Of a stretch of DNA of 64,000 nt, positions 7,459 to 16,282 are shown piece after piece; within the stretch, counting starts at the first letter, position 1, and every line of letters starts with the position of its first letter. The notes beneath the pieces were generated by a model, which was not told where the DNA came from, searched no databases, and was given only the letters and a program-made list of their open reading frames with translations. This DNA is from Phycicoccus avicenniae_A (lineage in GTDB: Bacteria; Actinomycetota; Actinomycetes; Actinomycetales; Dermatophilaceae): contig NZ_JBNVZV010000015.1 in assembly GCF_050496545.1 (NCBI RefSeq), forward strand, positions 1 to 64,000, read 5' to 3'. Position numbers and translations under genes: made by a program.

Positions 7459-9327
7459 ATGTCGTCCATCGACGGACTGATCTCCGGCCTGGACACCACG
7501 TCCATCATCAGCTCGCTCATGACCCTGGAGCGGAAGTCGGGCTCGTACCTGACCACCGGCAAGGCGCAGAGCCAGACGATGATCAGCACGCTGCAGTCGC
7601 TGAACTCGACGCTGTCGTCGCTGCGCGACGTGGCCACGTCCTTCGCCACCAACCCCGTCACGAAGACCTCGGCGTGGTCCGCGACCACCTCGAGCTCGAC
7701 CCAGCCCGCCCTCGCCTCCGTCGTCTCCGACGGTACGGCGCAGGCGGGTTCGGCGACGTTCACGGTCACGAGCGTCGCCACCGCCGGCGCCGCGGTGTCG
7801 AGGGGGAGCGTCCCCTCCCTCTCGACCGCGGTGACCAGCGCCCCCGTCGTCCTCGGCAAGGGCCTCGGCGCGATCGGCGCCACCGCCCTCCTCGCCGGCA
7901 CGACCCTCTCGGCCGGCTCCCACACGGTCAAGGTCACCCAGGGGTCCGCCGGTGCGACCCTCTCCGGGGTCCCGCTCGGCTCCACCGTGACGATCGACGC
8001 CGCGAGCGCCCAGCTCGTCGTCGACACCGGCTCCGGGCCGACCGCCATCAACCTCGCCGCCGGCACCTACACCCCCAGCCAGCTCGCCGCCGAGGTCACC
8101 CGCGCGGCCGCCGGGGCGGTGCGCGCGAGCATCGGCGAGGACGGCGCGCTGCGCCTGAGCACGACGCGTGAGGGATCGGCCGCAACGTTGCGCGTCGACA
8201 CCGCGAACGCCGCACTCGGCCTCTCCGACACCACGACCACCGCGACCGGCACCGACGCCGTCGTCGCCGTCGACGGCGTGGCAACCACCCTGAGCGACCT
8301 GTCCGCCGGGTCGAGCGTCACGCTCCCCGGCACCGGCACGAACCGGGTCGTCCTCTCGCTCGGCGGCGGCCTGCGGGCCGGGACCGCCACCGTGGCCGAC
8401 CTCGGGCTGGCGAACGGCTCGACGCTCGGCCAGGTCGCCTCGGCCGTCGGCGCCTCCGCCGTGGGGGCCACCGCCGCGACCGTCAAGGTCTCGGCCGACG
8501 CCTACCGCCTGCAGCTCACCTCGACGAGCACGGGCGCCGACTCCGACCTGATGCTCTCGGCCGGTGCCTTCGGGTCCTCCGGCCTCGGCGAGCTGGCCCA
8601 GCTCCAGGCCGGGACCGACACCGTGCTGCACGTCGGCACCGGCCCCGGTGCCTACGACGTGCGCTCCTCGACGACGAGCGTCACCGGCCTGCTGAGCGGC
8701 GTGACGATCACCGCCATCAAGGCCGACCCGACCACCCCGGTCACCACCACGGTCGCCGCCGACGACGGGGCCGTGGCCGACAAGGTCGCCGCCCTCGTCG
8801 CGGGCGCGAACCAGGCGCTGTCCTTCATCGCCGGCCGGTCCGGCTACGACGCCGACACCAAGAAGTCCGGTGTGCTGCTGGGCAACTCGATGACACAGCT
8901 CGTCACCCGCCGGATCACCGACGCGGCGGTCGGCGGGAAGACGAGCAGCCCGTCCGCCTACGGCGTCACCGTCGGCCGCGACGGCCAGCTGGCCTTCGAC
9001 CGCACCGCGTTCCTCGCCGCGTACGCGAAGGACCCCGCCGCCGTGAAGGCGACCCTGACGACGATGGCCACCACCGTCGCCGACGTCGCGAAGCAGGCCT
9101 CGGACCCGCTCGACGGCTTCGTCACCAAGCAGGTCGGGACCGAGCAGGACCGGGTGCGCGGCTACACGCAGCAGATCACCGCCTTCGAGGCGCGGATGAC
9201 GATGCGCGAGACCACCCTCAAGCGGCAGTACGCCGCCCTCGAGACCGCCCTGGGCACGCTGAGGTCGCAGAGCGACTGGCTGACCGCCCAGCTGAAGACC
9301 CTGCCCACCACCTCGAGCTCTGGCTGA
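7459..9327 (+). CDS. fliD: FliD filament cap protein
   Basis: 622 residues, within the family range. The N-terminal signature SSIDGLISGLDTTSIISSLM and the C-terminal helical region with YDADTKKSGVLLGNSMTQLV are typical. The middle is Ser/Thr/Ala-rich and variable, as expected for the exposed domains. FliD caps the growing filament and helps flagellin fold. GGAAGGAGGAGG precedes the ATG. It follows the fliC terminator and is first in fliD-fliS-9722-flgK-flgL; no FliA-type box is seen in the 85 bases before it, so it may rely on read-through. Confidence 0.95.
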   Translation: MSSIDGLISGLDTTSIISSLMTLERKSGSYLTTGKAQSQTMISTLQSLNSTLSSLRDVATSFATNPVTKTSAWSATTSSSTQPALASVVSDGTAQAGSATFTVTSVATAGAAVSRGSVPSLSTAVTSAPVVLGKGLGAIGATALLAGTTLSAGSHTVKVTQGSAGATLSGVPLGSTVTIDAASAQLVVDTGSGPTAINLAAGTYTPSQLAAEVTRAAAGAVRASIGEDGALRLSTTREGSAATLRVDTANAALGLSDTTTTATGTDAVVAVDGVATTLSDLSAGSSVTLPGTGTNRVVLSLGGGLRAGTATVADLGLANGSTLGQVASAVGASAVGATAATVKVSADAYRLQLTSTSTGADSDLMLSAGAFGSSGLGELAQLQAGTDTVLHVGTGPGAYDVRSSTTSVTGLLSGVTITAIKADPTTPVTTTVAADDGAVADKVAALVAGANQALSFIAGRSGYDADTKKSGVLLGNSMTQLVTRRITDAAVGGKTSSPSAYGVTVGRDGQLAFDRTAFLAAYAKDPAAVKATLTTMATTVADVAKQASDPLDGFVTKQVGTEQDRVRGYTQQITAFEARMTMRETTLKRQYAALETALGTLRSQSDWLTAQLKTLPTTSSSG

Positions 9328-9341
9328 GCGAGGAGACCACC

Positions 9342-9725
9342 GTGACCACCACCGCGGCCCTGCGCCGGCGCTACACCAACGACTCCGTGACCACCGCGTC
9401 ACCGGGGCAGCTCGTCGTGCTGCTCTACAACCGGCTCGTGAAGGACCTCACCCTCGCGCTCGTCGGGCTCGAGCGGCGCGACGTCGAGGGGGCGCACCGG
9501 GCCCTGCGGCACGCGCAGGAGATCGTCTCCGAGCTCTCGTGCTCCCTCGACCTCGACGTCTGGCCCGAGGGGGAGGGGCTGCTCGCCCTCTACGACTACG
9601 TCCAGGACCGCCTGGTCCAGGCCAACGCCACGAAGTCGGCGGCGCTCGTCGCCGAGGTCGTCGACCTCGTCGAGCCCCTGCGCGACGCCTTCACGCAGGT
9701 CGCGGCCACGGCGGAGGCGTCATGA
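9342..9725 (+). CDS. fliS: FliS flagellin export chaperone
   Basis: 127 residues with the FliS pattern: a tyrosine-containing start RRRYTNDSVTTASPGQLVVL followed by LLYNRLVKDL, then four helices including RRDVEGAHRALRHAQEI and the WPEGEGLLALYDYVQDRLVQ region. FliS binds the C-terminal helix of flagellin in the cytosol and prevents early polymerisation. The start is GTG 9342. It lies 14 bases after fliD, and its stop overlaps the next gene. Confidence 0.95.
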   Translation: MTTTAALRRRYTNDSVTTASPGQLVVLLYNRLVKDLTLALVGLERRDVEGAHRALRHAQEIVSELSCSLDLDVWPEGEGLLALYDYVQDRLVQANATKSAALVAEVVDLVEPLRDAFTQVAATAEAS

Positions 9726-10039
9726 GCATCGCGACGACCTCGTGGGACGACGCGCTGGACGCCGTCGAGCTCGGCCTCGACCGCGCCGAGTCGCTGGCCC
9801 GCGCCGGCACCCTCGACGACCTCGTCGACGTCCTCGGCACCCGCCCCGAGGTGGGCTCACCGTTCCCCGCCCGGCTCGCCTCCCGGGCGCAGGCCGCCCT
9901 GGAGCGCACGCGGGCGCTCGAGGAGGTCGTCCTGGCCGGCCTCGAGGTGACCACCCGGGCGCTCGGCGCCGACCACCTGCGCGCGCCCGCGGGCGCGCCC
10001 GTCCGGCACACGCCGGCCTACGTGGACGCGAGGGCCTGA
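9722..10039 (+). CDS. Small helical protein, FliT-like position
   Basis: 105 residues, not clearly recognisable by sequence. It begins in an overlap with the fliS stop and ends in a TGATG overlap with flgK, so it is translated with them. It is acidic in the first half and helical (DALDAVELGLDRAESLARAG). FliT, the FliD chaperone, is a similar-sized helical protein usually encoded right after fliS, so a FliT role is a reasonable inference, but only position supports it. Confidence 0.6.
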   Translation: MSIATTSWDDALDAVELGLDRAESLARAGTLDDLVDVLGTRPEVGSPFPARLASRAQAALERTRALEEVVLAGLEVTTRALGADHLRAPAGAPVRHTPAYVDARA

Positions 10040-11406
10040 TGTCCAGCGCCTCCTCCCTCGGCATCGGCCTGAGCGCCCTGCAGGCCGCCCAGCGCGGCCT
10101 CGAGCTCGCCGGCCAGAACATCAGCAACGTCAACACGCCCGGCTACACCCGCCAGCGCATCGAGCAGGCCGCGCAGGCGAGCACCGACGTGCCCTCGATG
10201 TTCGGGCCGACGCCGTCGATGGGGGAGGGCGTCGCCGTCCTCGGCACCACCCGCATCCAGGACCAGCTCCTCGAGGTGCGCGCGCAGCAGGCCCGAGGCG
10301 CCTCGGCCGCCGCCGCGTCGGTCGCGAGCGCCCACTCGATGGTGGAGTCCGCCTTCGGCGAGCCCGGTGACAGCGGGCTGCAGGCCGGCCTCGCCGAGTT
10401 CTGGACGTCGTGGGGCGACCTCGCGACCGACCCGAACAGCAGCGCCGCCCGCACCAGCGTGCTCGAGCAGGGTGGCCGGCTCGCGGCCTCGTTCCGCGAG
10501 CTGTCGGGCCGGCTCTCGACGCAGTGGGGCGGCACCCGCGAGGCGCTGAACGCCTCCGTCGCCACCGTCAACCGGCTGAGCGCCGACGTCGCGGACCTCA
10601 ACGACGCCATCCGCGCCGCGCGGGTCGCGGGCGGGTCGACCTCCGAGCTCGAGGACCGCCGCGACACCCTCGTCGGCAAGCTCGGTGACGTCGCCGGTGT
10701 CGTCGCGCAGCCGATGGACGACGGCACCGTGACCCTCTCGGTCGGCGGCTCGGTCCTCGTCTCGGGCAACCACGTGAGCACCCTCGGCGTCTCCGGACCG
10801 TCGACCGGGCCGGGGGCCGGCTCCGTGGCCGTCGTCTGGTCCGCGAGCGGGACGCCCGCCACGGTCACCGGCGGGGAGGTCGGGGGGATGCTCACCACCC
10901 TCGGCGACACCATCCCCACGGTCGTCGCGCGCCTCGACACCGTCGCCGCGTCCGTCGCCGCGACCGTCAACGCCCGGCAGGCCGCCGGCTACGACGCCAC
11001 GGGCACCCCGGGTGGGGCCTTCTTCAGCGGGACCACCGCCGCCTCGCTGCGGCTCGCGGGGCTGTCCGCGTCCGGGGTCGCGGCCTCGTCGGCGCCCCCG
11101 CCGGCGTCCGACGGCGCCAACGCCGACTCGATGGCCGCCTCCTCCGAGCTGGCCGGCGGGCCCGACTCGCTCTACCGCGACCTCGTCGTCTCGGTCGGGG
11201 TCCAGGTGCAGGGTGCGACCCGCCGGGCCGGGGTGCAGCAGGCGCTCGCGTCGCAGGCCGAGTCCGCGCGGCTCGGGGTCTCCAGCGTGAGCATCGACGA
11301 GGAGATGGTCGGGCTGCTCGGCTTCCAGCACGCCTACGAGGCGGCGGCCCGCTTCGTCAGTGTCGTCGACGAGACCCTCGACACGCTCATGCAGATGGCA
11401 CGATGA
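10039..11406 (+). CDS. flgK: FlgK hook-filament junction protein 1
   Basis: 455 residues. The rod/hook/FlgK N-terminal signature is clear (LQAAQRGLELAGQNISNVNT then PGYTRQRIEQ), and the C-terminus has the partner helix around VSIDEEMVGLLGFQHAYEAA. The middle holds variable surface domains. FlgK is exported with FlgN as chaperone and forms the first junction ring. ATG at 10039 overlaps the previous stop; an earlier open frame is a shadow. Confidence 0.95.
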   Translation: MSSASSLGIGLSALQAAQRGLELAGQNISNVNTPGYTRQRIEQAAQASTDVPSMFGPTPSMGEGVAVLGTTRIQDQLLEVRAQQARGASAAAASVASAHSMVESAFGEPGDSGLQAGLAEFWTSWGDLATDPNSSAARTSVLEQGGRLAASFRELSGRLSTQWGGTREALNASVATVNRLSADVADLNDAIRAARVAGGSTSELEDRRDTLVGKLGDVAGVVAQPMDDGTVTLSVGGSVLVSGNHVSTLGVSGPSTGPGAGSVAVVWSASGTPATVTGGEVGGMLTTLGDTIPTVVARLDTVAASVAATVNARQAAGYDATGTPGGAFFSGTTAASLRLAGLSASGVAASSAPPPASDGANADSMAASSELAGGPDSLYRDLVVSVGVQVQGATRRAGVQQALASQAESARLGVSSVSIDEEMVGLLGFQHAYEAAARFVSVVDETLDTLMQMAR

Positions 11407-11446
11407 TGCGGTCCGCCGACAACCCGCCCGCCCCCGGAGCCCCGTG

Positions 11447-12346
11447 ATGAGCCGCGTGACGCCCAGCTCCCAGAACCAGCAGGTCACCGCCGCCCTGCAG
11501 GCGAGCCTGGCGCGCCTGCAGGCGACCCAGGACCAGATCAGCTCCGGGCGGCGCCTCGGCAAGCCCTCCGACTCCCCGACCGACACGGCCACCGCGATGT
11601 CCCTGCGCTCCGACCACCAGCGTTCCGAGCAGCTCGACCGCGCCATCGACGACGGCGCCGCCCGCCTCGGCACGGCCGACCAGGCGCTCATGCAGACCGA
11701 CACCCTGCTGCTGCGGGTGCGCCAGCTCGTCCTCGCCGGGTCCAACGACACGAACACGGCGGCCGAGCGCTCGGCGATGGCGGCCGAGGCCGACCAGCTG
11801 CGCTCGAGCCTGCTCGACGTCGCGAACACCCGGTACCTCGGGCGCCCGGTCTTCGCCGGCACGCAGGACGTCGAGAACGCGTACGACACGAGCGGCGCCT
11901 ACCTCGGCAACACCACCCCCGTCGAGCGCCGCGTCACCACCGGGCCGGACCGGGTCGCGGTGAGCATCACGGGTCCCGACGCCTTCTCGACGCTGTTCGC
12001 CGACGCCTCCGCCCCCGGCGGTGCCGGTGTGCTGCAGCGGGTCTCGGACGCGCTGCGCAGCGGCGACCGCGCGGCGCTCGGGCAGGTCCTCAAGGACCTC
12101 GACGCCGCCTCGGACACCGTGCGGACGAGCCAGAGCATCGTCGGCTCGCGGACCTCGCGGCTGGAGTCGGTGAAGACGGTGAGCTCGGCGGCGGTGACCC
12201 GGATGGAGACCCAGCTCTCCACGGTCGAGGGCATCGACCTCGCGAAGGCGCTCACCGACCTCAGCCTCCAGCAGACCGCCTACCAGGCGGCGCTCTCGGC
12301 GACGGCCAAGGTCGTCCAGCCGAGCATCCTCGACTTCCTCCGCTGA
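11447..12346 (+). CDS. flgL: FlgL hook-filament junction protein 3
   Basis: 299 residues, flagellin-like at both ends: SLARLQATQDQISSGRRLGK near the start and LTDLSLQQTAYQAALSATAK near the end. FlgL forms the second junction ring between FlgK and flagellin. ATG at 11447 is chosen over the GTG one codon earlier at 11444; GGAGCC lies upstream. It is the last gene of the fliD-flgL unit. Confidence 0.94.
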   Translation: MSRVTPSSQNQQVTAALQASLARLQATQDQISSGRRLGKPSDSPTDTATAMSLRSDHQRSEQLDRAIDDGAARLGTADQALMQTDTLLLRVRQLVLAGSNDTNTAAERSAMAAEADQLRSSLLDVANTRYLGRPVFAGTQDVENAYDTSGAYLGNTTPVERRVTTGPDRVAVSITGPDAFSTLFADASAPGGAGVLQRVSDALRSGDRAALGQVLKDLDAASDTVRTSQSIVGSRTSRLESVKTVSSAAVTRMETQLSTVEGIDLAKALTDLSLQQTAYQAALSATAKVVQPSILDFLR

Positions 12347-12373
12347 GGCGGCGCCGCCCAGGCGCCTCGCGAG

Positions 12374-12390
12374 TATCGGGTCACCCGATA
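12374..12390. promoter_or_regulatory. Operator-like palindrome, copy 1
   Basis: TATCGGGTCACCCGATA, perfect 8-bp arms around one C. It is identical to the copy 62 bp downstream. It is not a terminator: the arms are short and the loop is one base. It is probably a binding site for a dimeric regulator of the flgB operon. Confidence 0.6.
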
Positions 12391-12435
12391 CGACCGCGCT
12401 CCACCCGGGAACGGAACCGGGGGGGAGCGCAGGGT

Positions 12436-12452
12436 TATCGGGTCACCCGATA
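12436..12452. promoter_or_regulatory. Operator-like palindrome, copy 2
   Basis: Exact second copy of TATCGGGTCACCCGATA, ending 74 bp before the -35 box of the flgB promoter. The centre-to-centre distance of 62 bp is about six helical turns, so both copies face the same side of the helix. Confidence 0.6.
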
Positions 12453-12526
12453 CCCGTGTGCTCCGGAAGGGCCGGGCGCGCGCCGGGCCCCGGGGTCGGC
12501 CGTTCGGCCAGTCTCCGAAGAAGCCC

Positions 12527-12553
12527 TCACATCAGGCCACCCCCCGCCGATGG
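12527..12553 (+). promoter_or_regulatory. FliA (sigma-28) promoter of the flgB operon
   Basis: TCAC (12527-12530), 15 nt, GCCGATGG (12546-12553), 97 bases before flgB ATG. Same CTCA and RCCGATGRG context as the other copies. Confidence 0.8.
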
Positions 12554-12650
12554 GGAGGTCGGCTATGGATGGCCGTCTGCCGCCAGGGACGCGCGGCGCC
12601 CTCGACGCACCCCCGTGACAGGTGGTGCGTGACGCCCTTCCAGGAGAGCC

Positions 12651-13010
12651 ATGATCGACCCCGTCGGCGACAGCACCATGCAGGCGCTGGGCCGTGCCCT
12701 CACCGGCCTGTCGGCCCGTCAGCGCACCATCGCGGACAACGTCGCCAACCTCCAGACCCCCGGCTACATCGCCGGCCGCGTCGACTTCGAGAGCAGCCTC
12801 GCCTCCGCGTGGGCCGGCGGCGGCGACGTCACCGGCGCCCCCATCCGCCGCCTCGCCTCCCAGGACCCGGTCGGCCTCAACGGCAACAACGTCAACCTGG
12901 ACGAGGAGACCCTCGCCGCCACCGAGACCGGCCTCTCCTACCAGCTCGGTGTCCAGGCGATGACCGACCGCTTCCAGCGCCTGCGCAGCGCGATCGGCGG
13001 TGTCGGATGA
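12651..13010 (+). CDS. flgB: FlgB proximal rod protein
   Basis: 119 residues, normal for FlgB. It shows the shared rod motif RQRTIADNVANLQTPGYI near residues 24-41 and the C-terminal helix around YQLGVQAMTDRFQRLRSAIG. It builds the proximal rod with FlgC and FliE. ATGA overlap with flgC. Confidence 0.95.
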   Translation: MIDPVGDSTMQALGRALTGLSARQRTIADNVANLQTPGYIAGRVDFESSLASAWAGGGDVTGAPIRRLASQDPVGLNGNNVNLDEETLAATETGLSYQLGVQAMTDRFQRLRSAIGGVG

Positions 13011-13399
13011 GCCTCTTCGGCGCCATGAACATCGCCGGCAGCGGGCTGATGCTGCACCGCACCTGGCTCGACGCGGTCTCGGACAACATCGCCAACGTCA
13101 ACACGGTCCGGCCGACGAGCGGCAACGCCTTCCAGGCCCGCTACGTCGTCGCCCAGTCGCGCGGCAACGGCACCGGCGTCGACGTGGGCGGCATCCAGCT
13201 CGGCTCGGCCCAGGGCCGGCTGATCCACGACCCGAGCAACCCGATGGCCGACGCGCAGGGCTACGTGCGCGCCCCCGACATCGACCTCGGCGACCAGATG
13301 ACCCAGCTGATCATGTCCCAGCGCGGCTACCAGGCGAACCTCGCCACGGTCGAGCGCGCCCAGGCCGCCTACCAGCAGGCGATCGGGCTGGGCCGCTGA
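13007..13399 (+). CDS. flgC: FlgC proximal rod protein
   Basis: 130 residues. The N-terminal motif is LDAVSDNIANVNTVRPTSGN and the C-terminal MTQLIMSQRGYQANLATVER pairs with it in the rod coiled coil. The central YVRAPDIDLGDQM matches the usual FlgC 'PNVN' segment position. Start ATG 13007 overlaps the flgB stop; its own stop overlaps fliE. Confidence 0.96.
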   Translation: MSLFGAMNIAGSGLMLHRTWLDAVSDNIANVNTVRPTSGNAFQARYVVAQSRGNGTGVDVGGIQLGSAQGRLIHDPSNPMADAQGYVRAPDIDLGDQMTQLIMSQRGYQANLATVERAQAAYQQAIGLGR

Positions 13400-13695
13400 T
13401 GAGCATCTCCCCGATCGGCTCGCTCGGCGCCCTCCCCCCGGTAACCCAGGCCGCCCGCCCCGCCGCCACCGAGGGCGCCGGCTTCGGCCAGGCGATGACC
13501 CAGGGCCTGGAGAAGCTCGACCAGCTCCAGAAGGTCAGTGACACCAAGGCCGTCGAGGCCGTCACCGGCCAGCTCGCCGACGTGCACGACTACACCATCG
13601 CCGCCAACGAGGCCGCGGTCGCGACCCAGCTGACCGTCGCCGTCCGCAACAAGGCCGTCGAGGCCTTCACCGAGATCATGAGGATGCCCGTATGA
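13399..13695 (+). CDS. fliE: FliE MS-ring/rod adaptor
   Basis: 98 residues, the usual FliE length. Recognised by its position and by the C-terminal DVHDYTIAANEAAVATQLTV followed by VRNKAVEAFTEIMRMPV. FliE is the first exported subunit and connects the FliF ring to the rod. Start ATG 13399 in a TGATG overlap. Confidence 0.95.
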   Translation: MSISPIGSLGALPPVTQAARPAATEGAGFGQAMTQGLEKLDQLQKVSDTKAVEAVTGQLADVHDYTIAANEAAVATQLTVAVRNKAVEAFTEIMRMPV

Positions 13696-15272
13696 CCGGC
13701 CCGGACCCCAAGGCCCTGCTCGCCCGCGGCGGCCGGATGTTCTCCGCGCTCACCCCGGGCCAGCGGATGACGGCCGTCGTCGCCGCGCTCGCGGTCGTCG
13801 TCGGCGGGTTCTTCTTCGTCCGCTGGGTCTCGACGCCGGCCTACGCGCCGCTGTTCACGGGCCTCTCCGGCTCGGACGCCGCGGCCGTCACCTCCGCCCT
13901 GACCGACGGCGGGACGCCGTACGAGCTCGCCGACGGCGGCCAGACCGTGATGGTGCCCCAGGCCGACGTCTACGCCCAGCGGGTCGCGCTGGCCGGCCAG
14001 GGCATCCCCGCGGGCGGCGACGAGGCGAGCGGCTACTCGCTGCTGGACCAGCAGTCGATGACCAGCAGCGACTTCCAGCAGAAGGTCACCTACCAGCGGG
14101 CCCTCGAGGGCGAGCTGGCCAAGACCGTCGGCGCCATCGACGGCGTCCAGTCGGCCGTCGTGCACCTCGCGGTGCCGCAGGAGGACGTCTTCACCTCGGA
14201 CGCCGCGAAGCCCACCGCCTCGGTCCTCGTGAAGACCGCCCCCGGGAAGTCGCTCTCGCAGCAGGCCGTCACCTCGGTCGTCAACCTCGTCTCCGGCTCG
14301 GTGCCGAAGCTCGCCGCCGAGGACGTCACCGTCTCGGACGCGACCGGTGCCGTGCTCAGCGCGGCCGGGGGCTCGGCCGGCTCGGCGGGCTCGGACGCCC
14401 GCCAGACCCAGCAGCGCGCGGTCTCCGACGCGGCCGCCGCGAAGCTGCAGGCGATGCTCGACAAGCTCGTCGGCCCGGGCAAGGCCGTCGTCACCGTCGA
14501 CGCGACGCTGAACTTCGACGCCCAGAGCGCCGAGAAGCAGACCTACATCCCGATGAAGCCCGCGACGACCACGCAGTCGCAGACCTCGACGGAGACCTAC
14601 ACCGGCGCCGGCGCCCCCGCGGGAGGCGTGCTCGGCACGACGACCACCACCGGCACGGGCGGCAACGGCACGTACTCCAAGAAGGACGTCAGCCAGACCA
14701 ACGCCCTCGGCACGCTGAAGGAGACCTCCACGAGCACGCCGGGCAAGGTCCAGCGGATGTCCGTGGCGGTGCTCCTCGACTCGGCCGCGGCCGCCCAGGT
14801 CAACTCGAACTCGGTGAGCCGCCTCGTCACCGCCGCCGCCGGGCTGGACCCCAAGCGCGGCGACGTCGTCGAGGTCACCGCGATGCCGTTCGACACCTCC
14901 GCCGCGGCCTCGGCCGCCAAGGAGCTGGCCGCTGCCGAGGCGGAGGCCAAGTCGCAGAGCCAGATGGACCTCTACAAGACGATCGGCCTGGCCGTGCTCG
15001 TCCTCGCGGTTCTCATCCTCGGGTTCCTGCGCAGCCGGCGCCGCAAGGGCGGTGACGAGCCCGAGGAGGTCGAGTACTACCGCGTGCCCGACGCCCCGGC
15101 CCCGGCGGACGCCGTCCTGGAGATGGCCGAGGCCCGCGCGGCCCTCCCGATGCGCGACGCGACCGAGCACCTCCTGCCCGTCGGCGGCCCGTCGGTCGAC
15201 GCCATCGCCCGCGAGAACCCGGACGACGTGGCCCGGATGCTCCGCGGCTGGATCAGCGAGGGGGCCAAGTGA
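13692..15272 (+). CDS. fliF: FliF MS-ring protein
   Basis: 526 residues. One membrane segment near residues 25-45 and a second near 430-450 (LYKTIGLAVLVLAVLILGFL) flank a large periplasmic region with the ring-building domain LFTGLSGSDAAAVTSALTDG and VMVPQADVYAQRVALAGQGI. The C-terminal cytosolic tail ends with NPDDVARMLRGWI, the FliG-binding helix. It forms the basal MS ring around the export gate. ATGA overlaps on both sides. Confidence 0.97.
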   Translation: MTGPDPKALLARGGRMFSALTPGQRMTAVVAALAVVVGGFFFVRWVSTPAYAPLFTGLSGSDAAAVTSALTDGGTPYELADGGQTVMVPQADVYAQRVALAGQGIPAGGDEASGYSLLDQQSMTSSDFQQKVTYQRALEGELAKTVGAIDGVQSAVVHLAVPQEDVFTSDAAKPTASVLVKTAPGKSLSQQAVTSVVNLVSGSVPKLAAEDVTVSDATGAVLSAAGGSAGSAGSDARQTQQRAVSDAAAAKLQAMLDKLVGPGKAVVTVDATLNFDAQSAEKQTYIPMKPATTTQSQTSTETYTGAGAPAGGVLGTTTTTGTGGNGTYSKKDVSQTNALGTLKETSTSTPGKVQRMSVAVLLDSAAAAQVNSNSVSRLVTAAAGLDPKRGDVVEVTAMPFDTSAAASAAKELAAAEAEAKSQSQMDLYKTIGLAVLVLAVLILGFLRSRRRKGGDEPEEVEYYRVPDAPAPADAVLEMAEARAALPMRDATEHLLPVGGPSVDAIARENPDDVARMLRGWISEGAK

Positions 15273-16282
15273 GCACCGCGACCGCGCTGACCGGCCTGCG
15301 CAAGGCCGCCCTCCTGCTCATCCAGCTCGGTCCCGACCAGTCCGCTCCGGTGCTGCGCTCGCTGCGCCCCGAGGAGATCGAGGCGCTGATGGCCGAGGTG
15401 GCGTCGATGGACGTCGCCGACGAGGACGCCCGCGAGACCGCGGTCCGCGAGTTCGAGGAGCTGCTGCGCGCGAGCCGGCAGCGCAACCGCGGCGGCTTCG
15501 ACGTCGCCGAGGAGATGCTCGTCAAGGCCGAGCACGAGCAGTCCCGCGAGATCCTCGGCCGGCTCTCGACGGCCATCACGCACGCGCCGTTCGCCTCTCT
15601 GCGGACGGTCGACGCCACGCTGCTGCGCCCGTTCCTCGAGGACGAGCACCCCCAGACCATCGCCCTCGTCCTCGCCCACCTGACGAGCGAGCAGGCCGCC
15701 GACGTCCTCGCCGGGCTCGGCGACGCGCTGCGCTCGGACGTGGCCCACCGCCTCGCCGTCATGGACCGCACCACCCCCGAGGTGGTGCGGGTCGTCGAGG
15801 AGCACCTGCGCTCGAGCCTCGCCTCGATGGGCGACGCCCGCGACCACGTGAGCGTCGGCGGCCTCGACCCGCTCGTCGGCATCATGAACCGCGCCCAGCG
15901 CGACACCGAGCGCTCCATCCTCCAGGGCATCGAGGAGCGCGACCCCCACCTCGCGGAGAACCTGCGCGCGAAGATGTTCGCCTTCTCCGACATCGTCGAC
16001 CTCGACGACCGCACGATGCAGGTCATCCTGCGCGGCGTCGACGCCAAGGAGCTCGCGCTGGCCCTCAAGGGTGCGGCACCCGCGGTGCGGGACAAGGTGT
16101 TCGGCAACATGTCCGAGCGCTCGGCCGCCGCCCTGCAGGAGGAGGTCGAGGTCCTCGGGCCGGTGCGCACCGCGCAGGTCGAGGAGGCCCGCTCGGCCGT
16201 CGTCAAGGGCATCCGCGCGCTCGAGGAGTCCGGCGAGATCATGATCTCGCGGGCCGGGGGCGGCGATGACCTCGTCGACTGA
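15269..16282 (+). CDS. fliG: FliG motor switch/torque protein
   Basis: 337 residues, standard length. N-terminal FliF-binding region LTGLRKAALLLIQLGPDQSA, middle EHPQTIALVLAHL (the EHPQR-type motif), and a C-terminal torque helix MFAFSDIVDLDDRTMQVIL with alternating charges facing MotA. FliG links the MS ring to FliM/FliN and receives torque from the stator. GTG start at 15269 overlaps fliF. Confidence 0.97.
   Translation: MSTATALTGLRKAALLLIQLGPDQSAPVLRSLRPEEIEALMAEVASMDVADEDARETAVREFEELLRASRQRNRGGFDVAEEMLVKAEHEQSREILGRLSTAITHAPFASLRTVDATLLRPFLEDEHPQTIALVLAHLTSEQAADVLAGLGDALRSDVAHRLAVMDRTTPEVVRVVEEHLRSSLASMGDARDHVSVGGLDPLVGIMNRAQRDTERSILQGIEERDPHLAENLRAKMFAFSDIVDLDDRTMQVILRGVDAKELALALKGAAPAVRDKVFGNMSERSAAALQEEVEVLGPVRTAQVEEARSAVVKGIRALEESGEIMISRAGGGDDLVD

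Larger units (their letters stand above)
12347..12650. other. 304-bp regulatory intergenic region before flgB
   Basis: No gene. It contains a possible weak hairpin just after flgL, two identical 17-bp palindromes, a FliA promoter and a leader of about 90 bases ending in GGAGAG before flgB. The palindromes are listed separately. Confidence 0.7.

Noticed and set aside
9722..10039. FlgM anti-sigma factor
   Set aside because: The protein is helical but lacks the C-terminal FlgM pattern; the position after fliS favours a FliT-like chaperone.
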